Source: Streptantibioticus silvisoli
GTDB taxonomy: Bacteria; Actinomycetota; Actinomycetes; Streptomycetales; Streptomycetaceae
NCBI RefSeq assembly: GCF_027947535.2
Contig: NZ_JAAGKO020000032.1
Coordinates: 1 to 64,000, forward strand
Length of the DNA stretch: 64,000 bases
Direction of reading: 5' to 3'
Every line of letters starts with the position of its first letter. Position 1 is the stretch's first letter. The notes under the pieces were generated by a model. It made no database searches, was not told where the DNA came from, and was given only the letters and a program-made list of their open reading frames with translations. Shown here in pieces: positions 10,047-18,339 of the stretch. The position numbers and the translations under genes are program-made.

Positions 10047-11564
10047 TCAGGGCGCGGCGACCGTGAGGTCCTGCGCGGCCTGCGGTACGGCCACGTAGCC
10101 GCCGTCGTCCGGCATGGTCTGGAGCGTGAAGTCCGGCAGGCCGTCGCCGTCGGAGGCGGTCAGCTCGCGGCAGGCGTAGACGGGGGCGCCGGAGACCGGC
10201 ACGACGGTGAGGGCGAAGGTGCCTGAGCCGGTCGGGGCGGGCGGGGTGACCTGGAGCGTCGTGCCCTTCTTGACGGTGACCGTGGTGGTGGCCGGGCTGC
10301 CGCCCTTGGACGGCTGTGAGCTGGTGACCTTGACGGTGGCGTCGCCGTCGGGCGCGGCCAGGGCCAGGGTGCTGCCGCTGGTGGAGCGGTTGTCGTCGAT
10401 GGTGGAGCGGGCGCCGACCGGGTCGGTGGCCGGGATGTAGCCCATCTCCTCGTTGCCGCCGTGGCCGCGTACCACCTGCAGGGCGGCGACGAACGGGGCC
10501 GCCTGGCCGGAGTCGGGGGCGGGGCTGAGGACGAGCGAGCCGACCTGGCCCTGGGTGAGCTTGGGCAGGTCGACGGAGGTGGTGACGCCGCTCTTGAGGT
10601 CGATGGTCTCGTGGCCGGCCGGGGTGATGGGGCCGGCCGGGGTGAGCAGCTGGACCTTGACGTCGGCGTCGTTGCCGCCGGTGGCGTAGCCGATCAGCCG
10701 GACCGAGGTGGCGTCCTTGGGGATGCCGGGCAGTACGGCGCTGGTGGTGGGGGTGGCGGACGGCGGGATCCAGTCGGAGCCGGTGGTCTTGCTCATGGCC
10801 TGGACCTCGGCGGCGACCCGGCCGTCGCGGGCCTGGACGTGCAGCGTGACGTCGCCGGCGGTGTCGCCGCTGAGCAGGGTCGACAGCAGGACGGGCACGC
10901 TGGAGCGGGCCGGGACGGTCAGGCCGGTGTTGCCGGAGAGCTTCACCGCGCCCTTGGCGTCGTAGAGGCTGACGTCGACGGTGGCGGCCTGGCTGTCGGG
11001 GTTGGTCAGGTGGACGTAGTCCTGGCGGCTGCTGGCGAGGGAGGCGCCGGGGATCCAGAAGTCGGTGCCGGCCTGGGCGCAGGCGGTGCCGAGCAGGCCC
11101 ATGCCGGTGCCGGCGTCGATGGTGGTGGTCATCTGGGCGGACCAGCCGGGGGCCAGGGCGCCGTCGGCGCTGCCGATGACCGGGTAGGGCGTCTTGGCGC
11201 CGTCGGTGACGACGGGTTTGCCCGGCACGGTGAGCGGGGTGACGGGTTTGGCGTGGGCGGACGGGGTGGCGATGGTGTCGCCGACGCCGTCGGTCTGGTC
11301 GACGGGGGTGAGGTCCGCGGTGCCGCCGGTGGGCCCGCCGGGGTGGAGGGCGGGCGGGGTGTAGGCGGTGTAGACGCTGCTGTCGTAGTCGTTGGGGGCC
11401 GGCGCCGGGCACATCAAGGTGGTGCGCTGGACCGGCTGGCGTTCGGCGGAGGCGGGCAGCGGTTTGGGCGCGGCGGGCGGGGCGGGGGCGGCGACGGTGG
11501 CGACGCCGAAGACAGCGGCGAGCGCCGCCGCTCCGCCGATGAGCGAGATGGTGGTGCGCTTCAC
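10047..11564 (-). CDS. DUF5719 family secreted protein
   Basis: A 505-residue exported protein. The N-terminus VKRTTISLIGGAAALAAVFG is a signal peptide or signal anchor, followed by a Pro/Ala linker and about 400 residues of beta-rich sequence with many Thr/Val/Asp. Two to three Cys (e.g. LMCP, TACAQAG, YACREL) may form disulfides. The start GTG (11562-11564) overlaps the stop of the upstream glycosyltransferase by 4 bases (GTGA), so the two are translationally coupled. This suggests the protein works outside the membrane with that enzyme, perhaps in presenting or modifying its glycan product. The end converges on the zincin-like gene with only 22 bases between. Confidence 0.82.
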   Translation of the reverse strand: MKRTTISLIGGAAALAAVFGVATVAAPAPPAAPKPLPASAERQPVQRTTLMCPAPAPNDYDSSVYTAYTPPALHPGGPTGGTADLTPVDQTDGVGDTIATPSAHAKPVTPLTVPGKPVVTDGAKTPYPVIGSADGALAPGWSAQMTTTIDAGTGMGLLGTACAQAGTDFWIPGASLASSRQDYVHLTNPDSQAATVDVSLYDAKGAVKLSGNTGLTVPARSSVPVLLSTLLSGDTAGDVTLHVQARDGRVAAEVQAMSKTTGSDWIPPSATPTTSAVLPGIPKDATSVRLIGYATGGNDADVKVQLLTPAGPITPAGHETIDLKSGVTTSVDLPKLTQGQVGSLVLSPAPDSGQAAPFVAALQVVRGHGGNEEMGYIPATDPVGARSTIDDNRSTSGSTLALAAPDGDATVKVTSSQPSKGGSPATTTVTVKKGTTLQVTPPAPTGSGTFALTVVPVSGAPVYACRELTASDGDGLPDFTLQTMPDDGGYVAVPQAAQDLTVAAP

Positions 11565-14500
11565 TGCTGCTCGTTCCCCTCGCCGTAGGCCGGGTCGTAC
11601 GCGGGGTCGTAGGCCGGCGGCTGCGGTTGCTGCGGTTGCTGCGGGTAGCCGTACTGGTCGGTGTACTCGGCGCCCTGCTGGTACGGCGGGTACTGGCCGG
11701 CCGGGTACTCGCCGGTGCCGTAGTCCTGCGCGGGGTATTCGCCGGTGCCGTAGTCCTGGGCGGCGGGGTACTCCCCGGTGCCGTAGTCCTGGGCCGGGTA
11801 TTCCCCGGTGCCGTAGGTGCCGGCCGGGTAGCCGTTGGCGGCGGGGTATTCGCCGGTGCCGTAGTCCTGCGCGGCCGGGTACTCGCCGGTGCCGGTGGCC
11901 GCCGGGTACTCGCCGGTGCCGTAGGCGTCGGCCGGGTAGCCGTTGGCGGCCGGGTACTCGCCGGTGCCGTAGTCCTGGGCGACGGGGTACTGGCCGGCGT
12001 CCTGGCCGGGGGCGGGGTAGCCGGCGTACTCGGCGGGCTGCTGGGGGTAGCCGTAGGCGTTGTTCCACTCGTCGTACCCCTGCTGGGGTACGTGCTGGTG
12101 CGGAACGGCCGGCTGCTCGGGTACGCCGTCGTGGGAGACGCCCTGCTGCGGTACGACGGGCTGCTCGCCGGTGCCGGGGTCGGCGGGGTCGGTGGGCGGG
12201 ACGTCGTCGGGGGCGGCCGGGGGCGGCTCGTGCGGTGCCGGGGCGGCGTCGTCGGGGCCGGTGCCGGCCTCGGCCTGGGCGGCGACCTCGGCCTCGGCGG
12301 CGGCGCGCAGCCGGCGGGCGCGGCGGCCGTCGCCGTCGGGCGCGGCCTCGGCGAATCCGGCGGCGGCCGCGGCGGCCTCCTCCGGCAGGTCGTCGTCGGC
12401 CTCGCTGCGGCGGCCCGGCAGGGCCATGACGACGGCGACCAGCGCGAGGAAGCCCTGGAGCACCAGCCAGGCGGTGTGGGTGAGCGGGCTGTCGTAGGTG
12501 AGGTCGAGACGGCCGCCGGCGGCGGGCAGGTCGAAGCCCTGGGACCAGCCGTCGACGGTGGTGGGGGCCAGCGGCGACCCGTTGAGGGTGGCGTGCCAGC
12601 CGGGGGCGGCGGCGTCGGCGATCCGCAGGGTGCGGCCGGCCGGGCCGGCGGGCACCGTGGTGTGGGCCTCGACGCGGCCGGAGTCGACGGGGACCGGGTT
12701 CGCGGCGGTGCCGGTGGTGCCCTGCGGGGCGGTGATGGTGACCCGGGAGGCGGAGGTGCCGACCTGCCAGACCTCGGAGCCGCCGGTCTGGCTGAGGCGG
12801 CTGAGGCCGGGGGTGGTGTCGAGGACCCGGTTCATGTCGGCGGGGGCGCCGGGTTCCAGCAGGACGTAGGCGATGTCGTAGCCGCCGAGCCGGCTGGACT
12901 GGTCGGCGCCGGAGCCGGCCACCAGGTTGGCGACCACACTGTCCAGGCTGGAGCTGTCGCCGGTCTCGGCGGTGATCTCGGCAGCGCCGAGTTCGTTGCC
13001 GGCGCCGCGGATCAGGGTGTAGCGGACGTGGCCGGGGACACCGTCGAGCACCAGGGTGCGCGGCTGGGCGCCGGTGTCGCTGACGTCGGCGACGAACGCG
13101 GGCACCTGGGCGGGGTCGCGGCGCTGGAGCGGTCCCGCCGCACCGCCGATCATCCAGGTGAAGGCGGCGACGACCGGGGCGATCGCGGTGGCGATGACGA
13201 TGAGGCCGGCCACCGGCTGGCGCCAGCCGAAGCCGGAGGCGGAGATGCGTTCGCGGGCCCCTTCGGCGCCGACGGCGGCGGCGGCGATCAGGGCGAGGCC
13301 GGCGATCAGGGTGGTGGGGCCGGCCCAGGCGGTGTTGTTCTGCACGGCGGCGGCCAGCAGGCCGGTGAGCGCGACGATCCAGGCGGCCAGCACGGCGCGG
13401 CGGCGGTCGCCGCGCAGCAGGGCGCCGAGGGCGGCGAGCACGATGCCGGCGAAGAGCAGGCCGGTGGCGGCCTTGGGGCCGCCGGGGCTGAGCGCGAGCA
13501 GGTCCAGCGCGCCGGCCTGGCCGCCGCGGTAGGGCAGTCCGGCCTCGCGCAGGAAGGTCGCCGGGTGGCTGAGCAGCGTCAGCGACCAGGGCGCCAGCAC
13601 CACCATGGGGGTGCCCAGCACCGCGAGGAAACGCAGCAGTTGCGGGACGAGCAGCGCCTTGCGGCCGCGTACCGCCCGGCCGGCCAGGGTGATGACGGCC
13701 AGCAGCAGGGCGATCGGCCACACGACCGGGGTGAACGCGGTGGTGACGGTGAGCGCCAGGGCGTAGGACCAGGCGGCGCGCCAGCTGGGCCGGTTGCCGG
13801 GCTTGGCGGTCAGGCCGGTGGCGGCGACCGCGGCGCGGGCCATCAGCGGCAGGGCGATCGCCAGGACGCAGGTGCCGAGCCGGCCGCCGGCCAGGGCGCC
13901 GGCGGTGGCGGGCAGGAACGCGTAGAGCACCGCGCCCCAGGCGCGCAGCAGCCGGGACTCCACCAGCGGGCGGGAGGCGAAGTAGGCGGCGAAGCCGGCC
14001 AGCGGCACGGAGGCGACCAGCAGCAGGGTCAGCGCCAGGTTGGTGCTGCCGAGCAGGACGGAGGAGGCGATGGCGACGAGGGCCAGGTACGGCGGGGCGG
14101 CCTGGGTGCTGCCGGTGCCGATGGAGTGCCAGGCGCCGGTGTAGGTGCCCCACAGGTCGCCGACGTCGCCGGGGGCGGGCAGCAGGGCGCCGCCCATCAG
14201 CGAGCCGCCGCCGAGCAGGCCGCGGCAGGCGACGAGGGAGACCAGCAGCAGGACGGCGAACAGCACCGGTCCCGGCTTGCGGGCGATGCGCCTGAGCCGG
14301 GCGAACTGCTCGATCTCCAGGAAGTCGGCGTCGTCGCCGGGGCCGGACTCCAGGGCGCTGCCGTGCCGTCCGGCGGAGGAGGTCTCGTCGGCGGACCGGC
14401 CGGCGAGGTTGCTGTAGACCTGTTCGGCGGTCACCCGGATGGTGGCGCCGGGCGGCGGGAAGAGCTGGCGCAGGTCGGCCGGGGCGACGACGGGCCGGCC

Positions 14501-15637
14501 CCGGTCGCGGCGGGCGGCCAGCAGGCGTTCGGGGCGCAGCAGGACGGCGGCGAGGCCGGCGACCTCGTCGAGCGCCTGGCCGGGGACCTTGCCGACGAGG
14601 TAGCCCAGGGTGCGCAGCAGGGTGCCGATGACGATGCGCAGCAGGACGTACGGCAGCAGGGCGCCGCGGGTGTTGGTCAGCAGGGTGAAGACGGCGCCGG
14701 ACTTGTCGACGCGGTGCGGGTTCTGCGCGGAGCGGCCGGCGCAGTCGACGGTGCGGCGTTCCCGGGAGGCGGCCTCGGCGTGCCGCAGCACGGCGTCGGG
14801 GGCGATGAGGACGGTGTGTCCGGCGGCCTGGGCGCGCCAGCAGAAGTCGACGTCGTCGCGCATCAGGGGCAGGTGGCGGTCGAATCCGCCGAGTTGCTCC
14901 CACACGTCGCGGCGCACGAGCATGCCGGCCGAGGAGACCGACAGCACCTGGCGGACCTGGTCGTGCTGGCCCTGGTCCTGTTCGCGGCGTTCCAGGCCGG
15001 TCCAGCGGCGGCCGGAGCGGGCGATGCTGACGCCGACCTCCAGCAGGGCGCGGCGGTCGTACCAGCTGCGGACCTTGGGGCCGATGACGGTGGCCGACGG
15101 GGTGGAGTCGGCGACGCGCAGCAGTTCGCCGAGGGCGTCGGGGGCCGGTTCGCAGTCGTCGTGCAGCAGCCACAGCCACTGGACGGTGTCGTCGGGGTCC
15201 TGTTGCGGCTGGTCGTAGACCTCGTCGTTCCAGGTGCGGGTGACCGGGTCCCAGGCGCTGGGGCGCTGGAGGTACGGCAGGTCCTCGGCGCTGACCGGCG
15301 GCACGGCGCGTACGGCCTCCGCGACGGCGGCGCCGAAGCCGGTGCGGCGGGCCAGGTGCAGGACGCGCTGGTCGCCGAGGGCCTCGGTGAGCAGCCGGGC
15401 GCTGTCGTCGCCGCTGCCGGTGTCGGCGGCGACGACGTCCTGGACGGGGCGTTCCTGGCCGAGCAGGCCGGCCAGGGCCGCGGGCAGCCAGCGGGCGCCG
15501 TCGTGGGCGACGAGGACCGCGGTGACGATGTGGCGGCGGAACTCCGGCGGGTGGGCGGAGCCGAACGCCGCCTGGTGGGCGGGGTGGAAGGCCGCTGCGG
15601 GGGCGGAGTACGCGCCCTGTTGGCTGTGCACGGACAT
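11561..15637 (-). CDS. Very large membrane glycosyltransferase, family 2, with Tyr-rich repeat tail
   Basis: A 1358-residue protein. Residues about 35-300 are a GT-A fold family 2 domain (TAVLVAHDGARWLPAALAGLL, the acidic LLHDDCEP, and LPLMRDDVDFCWRAQ). After that come about 12-14 hydrophobic segments from roughly residue 400 to 840, an extracytoplasmic beta-rich domain to about 1080, one more membrane segment (LVLQGFLALVAVVMALPG), and a cytoplasmic low-complexity tail. The tail is acidic/Pro-rich and ends in about eight copies of a GTGEYPA-type repeat. The likely start is ATG 15635-15637 (MSVHSQQGAYS). It probably extends or exports a wall or lipid-linked glycan; the acceptor is unknown. It is coupled to the DUF5719 gene and next to whmD. 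Confidence 0.85.
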   Translation of the reverse strand: MSVHSQQGAYSAPAAAFHPAHQAAFGSAHPPEFRRHIVTAVLVAHDGARWLPAALAGLLGQERPVQDVVAADTGSGDDSARLLTEALGDQRVLHLARRTGFGAAVAEAVRAVPPVSAEDLPYLQRPSAWDPVTRTWNDEVYDQPQQDPDDTVQWLWLLHDDCEPAPDALGELLRVADSTPSATVIGPKVRSWYDRRALLEVGVSIARSGRRWTGLERREQDQGQHDQVRQVLSVSSAGMLVRRDVWEQLGGFDRHLPLMRDDVDFCWRAQAAGHTVLIAPDAVLRHAEAASRERRTVDCAGRSAQNPHRVDKSGAVFTLLTNTRGALLPYVLLRIVIGTLLRTLGYLVGKVPGQALDEVAGLAAVLLRPERLLAARRDRGRPVVAPADLRQLFPPPGATIRVTAEQVYSNLAGRSADETSSAGRHGSALESGPGDDADFLEIEQFARLRRIARKPGPVLFAVLLLVSLVACRGLLGGGSLMGGALLPAPGDVGDLWGTYTGAWHSIGTGSTQAAPPYLALVAIASSVLLGSTNLALTLLLVASVPLAGFAAYFASRPLVESRLLRAWGAVLYAFLPATAGALAGGRLGTCVLAIALPLMARAAVAATGLTAKPGNRPSWRAAWSYALALTVTTAFTPVVWPIALLLAVITLAGRAVRGRKALLVPQLLRFLAVLGTPMVVLAPWSLTLLSHPATFLREAGLPYRGGQAGALDLLALSPGGPKAATGLLFAGIVLAALGALLRGDRRRAVLAAWIVALTGLLAAAVQNNTAWAGPTTLIAGLALIAAAAVGAEGARERISASGFGWRQPVAGLIVIATAIAPVVAAFTWMIGGAAGPLQRRDPAQVPAFVADVSDTGAQPRTLVLDGVPGHVRYTLIRGAGNELGAAEITAETGDSSSLDSVVANLVAGSGADQSSRLGGYDIAYVLLEPGAPADMNRVLDTTPGLSRLSQTGGSEVWQVGTSASRVTITAPQGTTGTAANPVPVDSGRVEAHTTVPAGPAGRTLRIADAAAPGWHATLNGSPLAPTTVDGWSQGFDLPAAGGRLDLTYDSPLTHTAWLVLQGFLALVAVVMALPGRRSEADDDLPEEAAAAAAGFAEAAPDGDGRRARRLRAAAEAEVAAQAEAGTGPDDAAPAPHEPPPAAPDDVPPTDPADPGTGEQPVVPQQGVSHDGVPEQPAVPHQHVPQQGYDEWNNAYGYPQQPAEYAGYPAPGQDAGQYPVAQDYGTGEYPAANGYPADAYGTGEYPAATGTGEYPAAQDYGTGEYPAANGYPAGTYGTGEYPAQDYGTGEYPAAQDYGTGEYPAQDYGTGEYPAGQYPPYQQGAEYTDQYGYPQQPQQPQPPAYDPAYDPAYGEGNEQQ
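11680..12000 (-). repeat. Tandem repeats encoding the YGTGEYPA tail of the glycosyltransferase
   Basis: The 3' end of the large glycosyltransferase gene carries about eight degenerate repeats encoding (Q)DYGTGEYPA, spaced 8-16 codons apart, with interspersed NGYPA units. The plus strand shows repeated CGGGTACTCGCCGGTGCC. Copy number is likely to vary between strains. Confidence 0.85.
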
Positions 15638-15844
15638 CGAGGTGCGGGCCCCGGTTCGCTGGACTGCGGTGGACGCGCGGGGCGGGCCGTTGGCGTGTCC
15701 TGACGGGCCGGACACACCCGAGGCGTCTACCGCGTGTCTCGGACGGCCACCCACACTAACGGCTCAGCGGCGGCAGCGGTCCGCCCGGCCGTCCGCGGGG
15801 CGGTGCCGCCGGGTGCCGGGGCCGGCCCGGCGGGCGGGGGCGGG

Positions 15845-16108
15845 TCAGATCGCGGCCTTCTTCAGCCGGCGGCGTTCGCGCTCCGACAGGCCGCCCCAGA
15901 TGCCGAAGCGTTCGTCGTTGGCGAGGGCGTACTCCAGGCATTCGGAGCGGACCTCGCAGGCCAGGCAGACCTTCTTGGCCTCCCGGGTCGAACCGCCCTT
16001 CTCGGGGAAGAACGACTCGGGGTCGGTCTGCGCGCACAGGGCGCGCTCCTGCCAACCGAGTTCCTCTTCAGCGTCCTCGGCCAGCAGCAACTGGAACTGC
16101 TCGGTCAT
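15845..16108 (-). CDS. whmD: WhiB-family iron-sulfur regulator (WhmD/WhiB2 type)
   Basis: An 87-residue WhiB-like protein. Four Cys (C25, C48, C51, C57; pattern C-x22-C-x2-C-x5-C) bind a [4Fe-4S] cluster, and the family turn GIWGG (69-73) is followed by a basic C-terminus RRRLKK. WhmD/WhiB2 is required for proper septation in Streptomyces sporulation and in mycobacteria, acting with the principal sigma factor. The start is ATG 16106-16108 (MTEQFQLLLAEDAEEELGW), preceded by GAGGGG. An upstream GTG-initiated extension is ignored because known homologues start here. The near-identity to known WhmD from GWQERALCAQTDPESFFPEKGG onward and the fbiA/fbiB context make the assignment firm. Confidence 0.93.
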   Translation of the reverse strand: MTEQFQLLLAEDAEEELGWQERALCAQTDPESFFPEKGGSTREAKKVCLACEVRSECLEYALANDERFGIWGGLSERERRRLKKAAI

Positions 16109-16182
16109 ACGCGCCCCTCGTCCGTCCGTCGCTTCCCCGTGCGTCGTCACCGGCTGTTGAAGCGGTGAACGACACGAGTGAA

Positions 16183-16212
16183 ATTACAAGTGTGTGCATC
16201 CGGGCCAGTCAA
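16183..16212 (-). promoter_or_regulatory. Promoter of the whiB-family gene, TTGACT-18-TGTAAT
   Basis: On the minus strand, -35 TTGACT (16207-16212) and -10 TGTAAT (16183-16188) are 18 bases apart. Transcription would start near 16175, giving a 5' UTR of about 65 bases before the WhmD ATG. The rest of 16213-16461 shows no gene. Confidence 0.65.
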
Positions 16213-16461
16213 GCCGGGTTCTGCTATTGAGTCCGTTATTCACCCTGCGGAACCAAGGATGCGCGGAAAGTCTGCAAATCATCCCAATCCAGGACAGCGG
16301 TCATCCGCGGCTCCGCGCCGCCGATTTCCCCTCCCGTGCAGTAAGGACGTGGGGAGTTCGCGCAACGTTCCGGCGTGTATCCGGCCGCCGCGGTGGTCAA
16401 ACCTCCGATGACCGACCCCAACCGGATCAGGTGAACCCTTTCGGGCAAACCGCCTGTGGGG

Positions 16462-16491
16462 TTGACATCGCCGCGCGCCACCGGGTCTGCT
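16462..16491 (+). promoter_or_regulatory. Promoter of the cysteine leader peptide and cysteine dioxygenase
   Basis: A perfect TTGACA (16462-16467) is followed after 18 bases by TCTGCT (16486-16491). The ATG of the leader peptide begins 6 bases after the -10 box, which places the transcription start at or next to the ATG and predicts a leaderless leader peptide. Confidence 0.6.
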
Positions 16492-16497
16492 TGCCCC

Positions 16498-16596
16498 ATG
16501 TCGCCGACCCACGTGCCCGCCCGGACTCGCTGCCGCGAGTTCCGCTGTGCCGCCGTGCCGGTCGCCGCGTTCCGCTGTCGCTGTTGTTGTCGCTGA
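16498..16596 (+). CDS. Cysteine-rich leader peptide upstream of cysteine dioxygenase
   Basis: A 32-residue peptide, MSPTHVPARTRCREFRC continuing to FRCRCCCR and a TGA stop. Six of 32 residues are Cys, four of them within the last six residues. Five of the six Cys codons are TGT, the minor Cys codon in such GC-rich genomes. A consensus -35/-10 places the start of transcription at the ATG, so translation should begin without an SD. Leaderless polycysteine peptides that sense Cys-tRNA supply are known in mycobacteria upstream of sulfur genes; this one precedes a cysteine-degrading enzyme. Too short for normal gene callers, but the codon content, promoter geometry and position together are hard to explain by chance. 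Confidence 0.75.
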   Translation: MSPTHVPARTRCREFRCAAVPVAAFRCRCCCR

Positions 16597-16727
16597 CCGC
16601 AGCCGTCTCCCCGCGCATCACCCCGCGTCCGCGTTCCCGACGTGCCTTGCCGTCGTCCGCGGGTCCGCCGCAGCGCAGCGTCCCCCTGCGCGATCCTCCA
16701 CCCGTTCCCCCATGACGAGGAACCCCC
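16597..16727 (+). promoter_or_regulatory. Candidate attenuator structures between leader peptide and cysteine dioxygenase
   Basis: Three possible hairpins lie in these 131 bases. One spans about 16621-16662 (outer CCCGCG/CGCGGG, inner CGACG/CGTCG). A second is a perfect 6-bp stem, GCGCAG (16673-16678) with CTGCGC (16686-16691). In the third, GTTCC (16704-16708) can pair with GGAAC (16719-16723) and so mask the SD GAGGAA of the dioxygenase gene. Which forms would depend on where a ribosome pauses in the leader. The folding is by eye only. Confidence 0.4.
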
Positions 16728-17366
16728 GTGCACCGCGCCCCCGCAGCCGTTGAGACCGCCCGTACCGCCCCGGCCGCACCGGCCCGTACCGCCCTGACCG
16801 CGCCGACCGCGCCGACCGCCCCGGCCGGGCCGGCCGCCGGGACCGAGCGGCTCGACTCGCCGTACTGCGACATCTCGATCGCCGGCGACCCGCTGGCCTT
16901 CCCGCACCTGCTGCCGCCGGTGCCCGAGCACCCGGCGACCGTGGCGGAGTTCGCCGGGCTGGCCCGTTCCGTGGCGGCCGACCGGGCGTCGTGGGAGCCG
17001 CTGGTGCGCTACGACGCGCTGTCGCGCTGGTACGCCCGGCTGCGCACCGGTCCCGGCTACGAGGTGTGGCTGCTGAGCTGGCTGCCGGGGCAGAGCAGCG
17101 GGCGGCACGACCACGGGCCGTCCAGCGGGGTGCTGACGGTGCTTCGAGGCAGCCTGACCGAGCACGCCACCGGCCCGTCCGGTGCGGCCGAACGGCGGCT
17201 GACGACCGGCGCGCAGCGGGTGTTCGTGCCCGGATACGTGCACGAAGTGGTCAATGACACACTCGAACCGGCGATCAGTGTGCACGTTTATTTCCCGGGT
17301 CTGACCGAGATGACACCGTTTCCGGCCTGCACCGCGCCTGGCCGGTCGGCGGTCGGCAGCTCCTGA
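16728..17366 (+). CDS. cdo: Cysteine dioxygenase
   Basis: A cupin-fold non-haem iron enzyme that oxidises L-cysteine to cysteine sulfinate, the entry to cysteine breakdown. The 212-residue product has an Ala/Thr/Pro-rich first 40 residues, then the type I dioxygenase core: GRHDHG gives iron ligands His127 and His129, and GYVHEVVND gives His172. Bacterial enzymes lack the mammalian Cys of the Cys-Tyr crosslink, and here Gly lies in that region. The GTG start has SD GAGGAA 6 bases upstream. It is followed by fbiA after 13 bases. Expression is probably controlled by the Cys-rich leader. Confidence 0.9.
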   Translation: MHRAPAAVETARTAPAAPARTALTAPTAPTAPAGPAAGTERLDSPYCDISIAGDPLAFPHLLPPVPEHPATVAEFAGLARSVAADRASWEPLVRYDALSRWYARLRTGPGYEVWLLSWLPGQSSGRHDHGPSSGVLTVLRGSLTEHATGPSGAAERRLTTGAQRVFVPGYVHEVVNDTLEPAISVHVYFPGLTEMTPFPACTAPGRSAVGSS

Positions 17367-17379
17367 CAGACTGTCTCCC

Positions 17380-18339
17380 ATGCGCATCGTGGTTCTGGCA
17401 GGCGGTATCGGGGGCGCGCGGTTCCTGCGCGGGCTCAAGGCGGCGGCCCCGGAAGCGGAGGTCACCGTCATCGGCAACACCGGTGACGACATCCACCTCT
17501 TCGGGCTGAAGGTGTGTCCTGACCTGGACACGGTGATGTACACGCTCGGCGGCGGCATCCACGAGGAACAGGGCTGGGGCCGCGCCGACGAGTCGTTCGC
17601 CGTCAAGCAGGAGCTGTCGGCCTACGGGGTGGGCCCGGAGTGGTTCGGCCTGGGCGACCGGGACTTCGCCACCCACATCGTGCGCACCCAGATGATCGCC
17701 GCGGGCTATCCGCTCAGCGCGGTCACCGAGGCGTTGTGCGCGCGCTGGCAGCCGGGGGTGCGGCTGATCCCGATGACCGACGACCGGGTGGAGACGCACG
17801 TCGTCATCGACACCCCCGACGAGGGCCGCAAGGCGGTGCACTTCCAGGAGTACTGGGTCAGGCTGCACGCCGGTCCCGACGCCCGGGCGGTGCTGCCGGT
17901 CGGCGCGGAGCAGTCCAAGCCGGCCCCCGGCGTCATCGAGGCGATCGCCGCCGCCGACGTCGTGATCTTCCCGCCGTCCAACCCGGTGGTCAGCGTCGGC
18001 AGCATCCTGGCGGTGCCGGGCATCCGCGAGGCGATCGCGGACGCCGGGGTGCCGGTGGTGGGCCTGTCCCCGATCGTGGGCGGCGCGCCGGTGCGCGGCA
18101 TGGCCGACAAGGTGCTGGCCGCCGTCGGCGTCGAGGCGGACGCCGCCGCGGTCGCCCTGCACTACGGCTCGGGCCTGCTGGACGGCTGGCTGGTCGACAC
18201 CGCCGACGCCGACCGGGTCGCCGAGGTCGACCGGGCCGGCATCCGCTGCCGCGCGGTCCCGCTGATGATGACGGACGTCGCCGCGACCACCGCGATGGCC
18301 CGCGAGGCGCTGGCCCTGGCCGAGGAGGTCCGCGCGTGA
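17380..18339 (+). CDS. fbiA: 2-phospho-L-lactate/phosphoenolpyruvate transferase (FbiA/CofD)
   Basis: This enzyme joins the GDP/GTP-activated lactate or enolpyruvate moiety to the deazaflavin Fo, forming (dehydro-)F420-0 in coenzyme F420 biosynthesis. The 319-residue protein starts [19 protein letters not shown], the CofD family N-terminus, and contains [25 protein letters not shown] and the [14 protein letters not shown] nucleotide/phosphate loop. A -10-like CAGACT lies 7 bases before the ATG, so a leaderless internal promoter is possible besides read-through from cdo. Its TGA overlaps the GTG of fbiB by 3 bases (GTGA). Confidence 0.95.
   Translation: MRIVVLAGGIGGARFLRGLKAAAPEAEVTVIGNTGDDIHLFGLKVCPDLDTVMYTLGGGIHEEQGWGRADESFAVKQELSAYGVGPEWFGLGDRDFATHIVRTQMIAAGYPLSAVTEALCARWQPGVRLIPMTDDRVETHVVIDTPDEGRKAVHFQEYWVRLHAGPDARAVLPVGAEQSKPAPGVIEAIAAADVVIFPPSNPVVSVGSILAVPGIREAIADAGVPVVGLSPIVGGAPVRGMADKVLAAVGVEADAAAVALHYGSGLLDGWLVDTADADRVAEVDRAGIRCRAVPLMMTDVAATTAMAREALALAEEVRA

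Noticed and set aside
16236-17606. Minus-strand 456-codon frame across the cdo region
   Set aside because: It is antisense to cdo and the leader, has no start signals and no recognisable domain.
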